This document shows, piece by piece, positions 1 to 5,412 of a DNA stretch of 23,022 nucleotides; the first letter of the stretch is position 1; each line of letters opens with the position of its first letter. The notes below the pieces were generated by a model. That model was not told the origin of the DNA and did no database searches. It saw nothing but the letters and a program-made list of their open reading frames with translations. A program made the translations under genes and the position numbers. This DNA is from CAYPLH01 sp964411505 (GTDB taxonomy: Bacteria > Bacillota > Clostridia > CAYPLH01 > DUMO01), in contig CAYPLH010000061.1 in NCBI GenBank assembly GCA_964411505.1, positions 1 through 23,022 on the forward strand, written 5' to 3'.

Positions 1-62
1 CAAACATTAACTTTTATAATGTTTTTATAGAGTTTTATAAGTTTTGTATAACGGTATACTAA

Positions 63-1085
63 GTGAAGGAACAACTGGAGAACATAATGAGGCTGGCAGC
101 TGAAGAGCTAAAAGGCATGAAGACAATGAACGATCTTGATAAGTTCCGTGTAAAGTATCTGGGGAAAAAGGGAGAGCTTACTTTGGTGCTTAGAGGCATG
201 GGTCGACTAAGTCCTGAAGAAAGACCTGTTATAGGAAAGCTTGCAAATGAGGTACGCACGTCAATTGAAGATAATATAGAAAATAGGATGAAACAGCTTG
301 CAAGAGAAGAACAAGTACAAAGACTTGAAAAAGAAGTAATAGACATTTCAATGCCCGGAAAAAGAAAGAACCTTGGAACAAAACATCCTCTAAGCATAGT
401 AGTGGATGAGATAAAGGAGGTTTTTATTGGTATGGGTTATAAAATAGCTGAAGGTCCTGAAGTAGAACTAGATTATTATAATTTTGAAGCATTGAACACT
501 CCGCCTGATCATCCAGCTAGGGATGTACAGGATACATTTTATATTACTGAAAAAATACTTTTAAGGACGCAGACTTCGCCTGTACAAGCTAGAGTCATGG
601 AAAAGCAGAAGCCACCTATAAAGATTATCTGTCCCGGAAGGGTATATCGTTCTGATGAGGTGGATGCGACTCATTCGCCTGTTTTTCACCAGGTGGAAGG
701 GCTTGTTGTAGACAAAGGTGTTACCATGGGAGATCTAATCGGTACATTAAAAGAGTTTGCAAAAGCGCTTTTTGGTGAGAAGACTGAAATCAGGTTAAGA
801 CCCCATCATTTTCCGTTTACTGAGCCAAGTGCAGAGGTTGATGTCTCTTGCTGGACTTGTGGTGGCATAGGATGCAGAGTTTGTAAAGGGGAAGGCTGGA
901 TTGAAATTTTGGGTGCAGGGATGGTTCATCCTAAGGTGCTTAAAATGTGTGGAATTGATCCGGAGGTATACAGTGGGTTTGCTTTTGGTATAGGCGCAGA
1001 GCGTACCGCTCAAGGCAGATTTAATATTGATGATATGAGACTTTTGTACGAGAATGATATAAGATTCTTAAGGCAGTTTAAGTAA
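63..1085 (+). CDS. pheS: Phenylalanyl-tRNA synthetase alpha subunit
   Basis: Catalytic alpha subunit of the cytoplasmic alpha2-beta2 enzyme that charges tRNA-Phe with phenylalanine using ATP. The 340-residue product has the family's usual length. It shows the N-terminal coiled-coil arm (about residues 1-90), a class II core with motif 2 around FHQVEGLVVDKG, the cysteine-containing stretch SCWTCGGIGCRVCKGEGW, and C-terminal motif 3 around GFAFGIGAERTAQGRF. Motif 3 departs from what I know of the family, where GMGVERIAMLKY-like sequence is usual. The GTG at 63 directly follows an in-frame TAA and has no clear Shine-Dalgarno site. ATG 87, preceded by CTGGAG, is an alternative start that would shorten the arm by eight residues; I kept GTG because MKEQLE matches family N-termini. 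pheT follows 147 nt downstream. Confidence 0.96.
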   Translation: MKEQLENIMRLAAEELKGMKTMNDLDKFRVKYLGKKGELTLVLRGMGRLSPEERPVIGKLANEVRTSIEDNIENRMKQLAREEQVQRLEKEVIDISMPGKRKNLGTKHPLSIVVDEIKEVFIGMGYKIAEGPEVELDYYNFEALNTPPDHPARDVQDTFYITEKILLRTQTSPVQARVMEKQKPPIKIICPGRVYRSDEVDATHSPVFHQVEGLVVDKGVTMGDLIGTLKEFAKALFGEKTEIRLRPHHFPFTEPSAEVDVSCWTCGGIGCRVCKGEGWIEILGAGMVHPKVLKMCGIDPEVYSGFAFGIGAERTAQGRFNIDDMRLLYENDIRFLRQFK

Positions 1086-1091
1086 GCTGCA

Positions 1092-1211
1092 ATGGAAGGT
1101 TTAGCAAAGCACAATCAGATAGGCAAATATCCTAAATATAATGGCTTTTTTAAGATACAAAACGGTGGACTGACAAATTTCAATAAAATCCGGGTGATAC
1201 CCGGTATGTGA
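1092..1211 (+). other. Possible 39-codon ORF in the pheS-pheT gap
   Basis: An ATG-initiated frame of 39 codons ending in TGA fills most of the gap between pheS and pheT. The predicted peptide starts MEGLAKHNQIGKYP and includes an adjacent Phe-Phe pair and one further Phe. No Shine-Dalgarno site is visible and I recognise no homology. It could be chance, a decayed gene piece, or a leader-like peptide. The 3' end overlaps the hairpin at 1189-1203. Confidence 0.15.
1189..1203 (+). promoter_or_regulatory. Short GC-rich hairpin before pheT
   Basis: CCGGGT and ACCCGG form a perfect 6-bp inverted repeat around a GAT loop, GC-rich against an AT-rich background. No T-run follows, so it is not a standard intrinsic terminator. 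It lies about 30 nt before the pheT start and could tune pheT expression or mRNA processing between the two cistrons. That role is inference. Confidence 0.3.
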
Positions 1212-1232
1212 GACGTGAGAGGAGAGATTGTG

Positions 1233-3620
1233 ATGAAAGCACCCCTTAGCTGGTTAAAGGATTATGTTGATATAAATGTAGATATAAAAGAATATGCTGA
1301 TTTAATGACCATGTCAGGTTCGAAAGTTGAAGGTATAGAACATATAGGTCAAGATATATCCAAAGTGGTAGTTGGGAGAATTATCGCTTTGGAAAAGCAC
1401 CCTAACGCGGATAAATTACAGGTTGCAAATGTGGATGTAGGTGATAGTGTAATTCAGGTTGTTACCGGAGCGCAGAATATAAAGGTTGGAGATTATGTAC
1501 CAGTAGCGCTTGTAGGTGCTAAGCTCCCCACAGGTGTGGAAATAGAGAAGACGAATTTTCGTGGTTTAGAATCCTATGGTATGTTGTGCTCAATTCAGGA
1601 GCTCAATCTGACAAAGGATGATTTTCCGGATGCTGACGAAAATGGAATTTTCATTTTACCCGAAAGCTTGATAACCGGAGAGGATATAAAAAAAGTATTA
1701 GAGATTGATGACAGTATAGTGGAGTTCGAAATTACATCTAACAGGCCAGATTGCTTAAGCATTGAAGGTATTGGCAGGGAAAGTGCTGCAACGCTTGGTA
1801 TAGGGTTTAAAAAACCTGAAATAAAGGTTCGTGAAGAAGGAGATAATGCTAAAGAGTATGCTAAGGTTAAAATACTGGATCCTGATCTTTGCCCAAGATA
1901 TGCTGCAAGAGTAATCAAAAATGTAAAAATCCAGCCGTCACCTCAGTGGATGAGAAGAAGATTGAGGTTAGCTGGCATTCGACCCATAAACAACATAGTT
2001 GATATTACAAACTATGTCATGCTTGAGTTAGGTCAGCCTATGCATGCCTATGACCTCAATAATATAAGCGAAAACACAATTATAATAAGAAGAGCAAAGA
2101 AAGGTGAAGTGATACGTACACTTGATGACGCTGGACGAAAACTGGATTCATCAATGTTAGTAATTGCAGATACTAAAGAGTCGGTTGGAGTCGCGGGTGT
2201 AATGGGAGGAGCATCTTCCGAAATCAGTGAAAACACACACACCATACTTTTTGAATCAGCTAATTTTAACGGAGCATCAATAAGGCTTACTGCTAAGAAA
2301 TTAGGAATGAGAACAGAGGCCTCGGGACGATTTGAGAAAGGTCTTAATATTGAAAATGTATTAACTGCAATAAATAGAGCGGCTCAGCTTGTGGAAGAGT
2401 TGGGAGCTGGCACCGTATGCAAAGGTGTAATAGATGAATATGTTAAGAAGCCTGAGCAAAGGGAAATTGTTTTCAAACCTGACAGAATCAACGCTCTGCT
2501 TGGGACAAATATTTCTGCAGAGAAAATGGTCCAAATTTTTAAGGCAATTGAGCTTGAAGTTTATGACGACTTTAAAATAAGGGTTCCGTCTTTTCGCGCA
2601 GATATTGAAGGAGAAGCAGACTTAGCCGAGGAAGTTGCCAGATTTTATGGTTACAATAATATTGAAGCAACTTTGATGTCAGGTAAATCCTCAACACTTG
2701 GAGGAAAGTCATACAAGCAAAAGATAGAGGATGTTATAAAAGAAACTATGATTGGCTGTGGGCTTTCTGAAGTCTATACCTACTCTTTTTCAAGCCCTAA
2801 GGTGTTTGATATGATTAGGCTACCAGAAGACAATGACCTAAGAAGAGCTGTTGTAATTTCTAATCCACTTGGTGAGGATTACAGCGTCATGCGCACAACT
2901 ACGCTTCCAGATATGCTGGATTTGATAAGCCGCAACTATAACAGAAGAATCGAAGAAGCTGCTTTTTATGAGCTTTCCTATGTTTATCATCCTCTGAGTC
3001 TTCCTGTAACCGAGCTACCAACCGAAAAACAAGTGTTGACATTAGGTATGTATGGGAACTATGATTTTTATAGTTTAAAGGGTATAGTGGAAGAGCTACT
3101 CGATATACTTGGTATCAGCGATTATTATTTTGAGACTGAAAAAAGAAGAGTTGAATTTCATCCGGGAAGAACTGCAGATTTGATCATAAATAGCAGCCAT
3201 GCAGGAATAATAGGGGAAGTGCACCCTGAGGTTTTGGAAAACTTTAGAGCTCCTCAAAGAGTGCTTGTTGGCATGCTTGATGTTGAATCACTGATAAAAG
3301 CTGCAAACCAAGTGCCTCACTATAAAACGCTTCCTAAATATCCTTCGGTTTTAAGGGATATAGCGATTCAAGTAAAAGATGATATCATGGTAGGGCAAAT
3401 AGATGATATTATTAAAAAGGAATCAGGAAGTATATTTGAAAGCAGTCATTTGTTTGATGTATATAAAGGCAGTCAAATTCCTGAAGGGATGAAGAGTATT
3501 GCCTACAGCATTACTTTTAGAGCCGATGATCGCACGCTCACAGATGATGAGGTCGCAAAAGCAATGGAGAATATTCTAAAACAGCTTAAAGCTCAATTAG
3601 ATGCAGATTTGAGAGAATAA
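1233..3620 (+). CDS. pheT: Phenylalanyl-tRNA synthetase beta subunit
   Basis: Beta subunit of phenylalanyl-tRNA synthetase, which binds tRNA-Phe and carries the B3/B4 editing module. The 795-residue product has the bacterial full-length layout: an N-terminal OB-fold tRNA-binding domain (about residues 40-150, including HPNADKLQVANVDVG), the B3/B4 region (about 200-400, with NRPDCLSIEGIGRE and GQPMHAYD), B5, a catalytic-like domain, and a C-terminal anticodon-binding FDX-ACB domain (last about 95 residues, from HYKTLPKYPSVLRDIA). ATG 1233 gives the usual MKAPLSWLKDYVD start and has AGGAG about 8 nt upstream. An in-frame GTG at 1215 would add six residues but lacks a ribosome site. It is probably cotranscribed with pheS. 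Confidence 0.97.
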   Translation: MKAPLSWLKDYVDINVDIKEYADLMTMSGSKVEGIEHIGQDISKVVVGRIIALEKHPNADKLQVANVDVGDSVIQVVTGAQNIKVGDYVPVALVGAKLPTGVEIEKTNFRGLESYGMLCSIQELNLTKDDFPDADENGIFILPESLITGEDIKKVLEIDDSIVEFEITSNRPDCLSIEGIGRESAATLGIGFKKPEIKVREEGDNAKEYAKVKILDPDLCPRYAARVIKNVKIQPSPQWMRRRLRLAGIRPINNIVDITNYVMLELGQPMHAYDLNNISENTIIIRRAKKGEVIRTLDDAGRKLDSSMLVIADTKESVGVAGVMGGASSEISENTHTILFESANFNGASIRLTAKKLGMRTEASGRFEKGLNIENVLTAINRAAQLVEELGAGTVCKGVIDEYVKKPEQREIVFKPDRINALLGTNISAEKMVQIFKAIELEVYDDFKIRVPSFRADIEGEADLAEEVARFYGYNNIEATLMSGKSSTLGGKSYKQKIEDVIKETMIGCGLSEVYTYSFSSPKVFDMIRLPEDNDLRRAVVISNPLGEDYSVMRTTTLPDMLDLISRNYNRRIEEAAFYELSYVYHPLSLPVTELPTEKQVLTLGMYGNYDFYSLKGIVEELLDILGISDYYFETEKRRVEFHPGRTADLIINSSHAGIIGEVHPEVLENFRAPQRVLVGMLDVESLIKAANQVPHYKTLPKYPSVLRDIAIQVKDDIMVGQIDDIIKKESGSIFESSHLFDVYKGSQIPEGMKSIAYSITFRADDRTLTDDEVAKAMENILKQLKAQLDADLRE

Positions 3621-3640
3621 TATATGTGTTTGCTTTAGTT

Positions 3641-3689
3641 TGCCCGGGAAATGAATGATGCCCAGTTTCATAAAATCTCCCGGGCATTT
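3641..3689 (+). terminator. Hairpin terminator after pheST
   Basis: TGCCCGGGA (3641-3649) and TCCCGGGCA (3678-3686) form a perfect 9-bp GC-rich stem with a 28-nt loop, followed only by TTTCCT. It sits 21 nt after the pheT stop and before the convergent spore-protein gene. The T-tract is weak, so termination may be inefficient. It may also block read-through from the minus strand. Confidence 0.6.
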
Positions 3690-3707
3690 CCTATGGAATT
3701 TATGTGC

Positions 3708-3923
3708 CTACATTTGATCCTTAGCCATTTGTATCATTTTTTTAACCATTTGTCCGCCAATAGGACCACCTTGCTCTCCATTTATTCTTGAGGGAACATC
3801 ACCTTTATAGTGATCATTGAATTCCTTGCAGTACTGAAGATGTCCTATTTCTTTTGCAGCCTCAAGCTTAAATTGCTTCATAGCTTCTTCTTTACCGGGT
3901 TCTGAATACCTTTTTCTTGCCAT
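3708..3923 (-). CDS. Alpha/beta-type small acid-soluble spore protein
   Basis: A 71-residue protein matching the alpha/beta SASP family, which coats DNA in the dormant spore, protects it from UV and heat, and is degraded by the GPR protease at germination. Seen here: the AAKEIG segment, resembling the E-(I/F)-(A/G) protease site region, then YKGDVPSRINGEQGGPIGGQMVKKMIQMA, close to the family's C-terminal GxxGGxMVKxMI signature. It is divergent in the middle (HLQYCKEF replaces the usual NYNG-like segment) and contains a cysteine. I chose ATG 3923 (MARKRYSE) because GGTTGGTG precedes it and it matches family length; an upstream in-frame ATG at 3956 would add eleven atypical residues. It is a single-gene unit, expected to be forespore-specific. 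Confidence 0.88.
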   Translation of the reverse strand: MARKRYSEPGKEEAMKQFKLEAAKEIGHLQYCKEFNDHYKGDVPSRINGEQGGPIGGQMVKKMIQMAKDQM

Positions 3924-3961
3924 TATTTTCACCAACCTGTTTAATATTTTAGGCAAATATT

Positions 3962-3990
3962 TATTATGCAGTGTGGTTTTTGATAAAAAT
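3962..3990 (-). promoter_or_regulatory. Candidate sigma-F/G promoter for the spore protein
   Basis: On the minus strand CATAATA (3968-3962) matches the forespore sigma -10 consensus CATNNTA. Transcription from it would begin about 30 nt before the start codon at 3923. A GCATA -35-like pentamer lies upstream, but with 21 nt between the boxes rather than the usual 17-18, so the -35 assignment is doubtful. The fit with an SASP gene makes forespore control likely. Confidence 0.42.
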
Positions 3991-4051
3991 ATGCCTGCCT
4001 ATTTTACATAAGTAGTGTGCTCATAAAAATCCTTTTTAAAACTATTTAATT

Positions 4052-4072
4052 TATTCCAAAGCTGGAATTAAT
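4052..4072. other. Small hairpin in the SASP-repeat spacer
   Basis: ATTCCA and TGGAAT form a 6-bp inverted repeat around AAGC. It sits between the spore gene promoter region and the palindromic repeat at 4124. There is no T-tract on either strand. Otherwise 3991-4123 shows no gene or recognisable site. Confidence 0.2.
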
Positions 4073-4123
4073 CTAGTGTTTGTTCTGCTCACTGCAATGC
4101 GTTTTTTTAGACACAACATGATA

Positions 4124-4324
4124 ATATGTGTGTAACAAAAAGAACAATTGGCTTTATTTTGCCAGAAAACCCGGTGAGCGGAATATAAAAATGCGTGAAA
4201 AAAACACGATGGGTTTTTAGCTTTTTGCGCCATGGATGGCGCATAAAAAGCGTTAGCATTTTTATATTCTACGAACCGTTGGTTTTCAAAAAATAATTAG
4301 CCTGTTCTGTTGTTACACACATAT
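4124..4324. repeat. 201-bp palindromic MITE-like element
   Basis: The ends ATATGTGTGTAACA (4124-4137) and TGTTACACACATAT (4311-4324) are a perfect 14-bp terminal inverted repeat. Inside, GAATATAAAAATGC (4181-4194) and GCATTTTTATATTC (4256-4269) are another perfect 14-bp pair. At the centre GCGCCAT and ATGGCGC, flanked by CTTTTT and AAAAAG, form a further stem. The whole segment can therefore fold into one long imperfect hairpin. It encodes no protein. Related arms occur at 13467-13534, 15202-15245 and 15296-15336. This is typical of a miniature inverted-repeat element or a large intergenic RNA hairpin. A target duplication cannot be fixed because the ends are AT repeats. Confidence 0.72.
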
Positions 4325-4371
4325 GAATGTAAACTAATTCCAAACTATTCAAAAAAGCAGATTGAAGTTAT

Positions 4372-4382
4372 GTATGTCATAC
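4372..4382. promoter_or_regulatory. Palindrome upstream of the yerC promoter
   Basis: GTATG-T-CATAC is a perfect 5-bp palindrome around one base, ending 2 nt before the -35 box at 4385. This position suits an operator or activator site. The binding protein is unknown; autoregulation by the downstream TrpR-like protein is one possibility. Confidence 0.3.
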
Positions 4383-4384
4383 CT

Positions 4385-4413
4385 TTGACATTCTTTATAA
4401 CATACTTTAAAAT
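4385..4413 (+). promoter_or_regulatory. Sigma-A promoter for the yerC-secA operon
   Basis: TTGACA (4385-4390), a 17-nt spacer and TAAAAT (4408-4413) form a near-consensus vegetative promoter. Predicted start of transcription is about 4420, some 60 nt before the first gene of the run ending with the TPR protein. It is the strongest promoter match I see in the window. Confidence 0.65.
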
Positions 4414-4480
4414 GTAATTAATACAAAAATTAAATATTTATTTGTCCTTGCAAAAGCAAAATACGAGAAACTACTGGGGG

Positions 4481-4792
4481 ATGTTAACTTTGAATTCTAA
4501 AATAAAGTCTGAACAGGTAGACAGACTATTTAAAGCAATTTTAATGCTTGAAAATATTAACGAATGCTATAATTTTTTTGAAGATATCTGTACTATAGCT
4601 GAAATAAAAGCTCTTGCCCAGAGGCTTGAAGTTGCGAAAATGCTGAGGGATAAAGTGACTTATACTGATATTTGCGAAAAAACTGGAGCAAGCACTGCAA
4701 CAATAAGCAGAGTTAACCGCTCTCTTAATTATGGTGCAGACGGATACAATCTTATTCTTGATCGTCTGGAGAATAAAGACGAAAAAATTTGA
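4481..4792 (+). CDS. YerC/TrpR-like helix-turn-helix regulator
   Basis: A small cytoplasmic DNA-binding protein of the TrpR/YerC family (about 100 residues). The conserved run ECYNFFEDICTIAEIKALAQRLEVAKML is followed by a helix-turn-helix, TYTDICEKTGASTATISRVNR, and then the characteristic LNYGADGYNLILDRL. Unlike E. coli TrpR, YerC proteins have no firmly established tryptophan response, so the ligand and targets here are unknown. The start is uncertain: ATG 4481 directly follows GGGGG, which is too close to serve it well; TTG 4490 (NSKIKSEQVDRLF) would have that purine block 9 nt upstream and may be the true start; TTG 4442 is also in frame. It heads the operon that runs on to DUF5317 and secA. 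Confidence 0.85.
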   Translation: MLTLNSKIKSEQVDRLFKAILMLENINECYNFFEDICTIAEIKALAQRLEVAKMLRDKVTYTDICEKTGASTATISRVNRSLNYGADGYNLILDRLENKDEKI

Positions 4793-4812
4793 TTGCTTGA
4801 GGTGTTAAATAG

Positions 4813-5412
4813 ATGTTGTACATTGTAGCTGTGGCAATTGGTATTATAGCTGGCAAACTGGCTGGTGGAAAAATAGCAAACCTAGCTGAGTTAAAACTTG
4901 AAAAAACCTGGATAATAATAACGGCATTCCTGATCCAAGCTACTGCCCAGATACTTGGTCTTAATGGATTTGGTTTTATATCTCGTTATAGCTTTGTTAT
5001 ACAGGCTATAGTTTTTTGTCTACTTTTTTCAGGTTTTTGGATTAATCGAAGATACTTAGGTATCTTGTTTATAGGAATTGGATGCTTATTGAATGCACTG
5101 GTAATGATGTTTAATGGAGGAAAAATGCCTGTCAAGGAAAGCATACTAATAAGTCAAGGTGCAACCCCTGAAATTATCGAACAGGTAAGGCTAGGGCTTG
5201 ACGGGAAGCATTCTTTGATAAATGATAGCACACGGCTTGTTTTTTTGTCAGACATTATTGAAACACCACCGGTTCTTGACTGGATGATGCAGATTATAAG
5301 CTTGGGTGACATTATTGTGGTAATTGGTCTTTGTGTATTAATATTTGAAGTAACAAAAGATGGTAATGCTCCATATAAAGCAGGAGGGTTTAATAGTGAG
5401 AAAGCTAATTGA
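4813..5412 (+). CDS. DUF5317 family membrane protein
   Basis: A 199-residue integral membrane protein resembling the clostridial DUF5317 family, whose function is not known. Hydrophobic segments are visible at about residues 1-20, 33-50, 60-76, 80-98 and 163-180. A conserved-looking loop, ALVMMFNGGKMPVKE, precedes a soluble stretch containing HSLINDSTRLVFLSDIIETPP, and the last helix begins around ISLGDIIVVIG. ATG 4813 has GAGGTG about 8 nt upstream. The 3' end overlaps the start of secA by 17 nt, which suggests translational coupling. Location next to secA might hint at a membrane or secretion role, but that is inference only. Confidence 0.82.
   Translation: MLYIVAVAIGIIAGKLAGGKIANLAELKLEKTWIIITAFLIQATAQILGLNGFGFISRYSFVIQAIVFCLLFSGFWINRRYLGILFIGIGCLLNALVMMFNGGKMPVKESILISQGATPEIIEQVRLGLDGKHSLINDSTRLVFLSDIIETPPVLDWMMQIISLGDIIVVIGLCVLIFEVTKDGNAPYKAGGFNSEKAN

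Noticed and set aside
1..62. AAACATTA/TAATGTTT inverted repeat (2-9, 17-24) followed by Ts, possibly the end of a T-box terminator ahead of pheS.
   Set aside because: The stem is nearly all A-T and no T-box hallmark (such as a TGGNACCGCG antiterminator) lies in the available sequence. The region upstream of the window would be needed.
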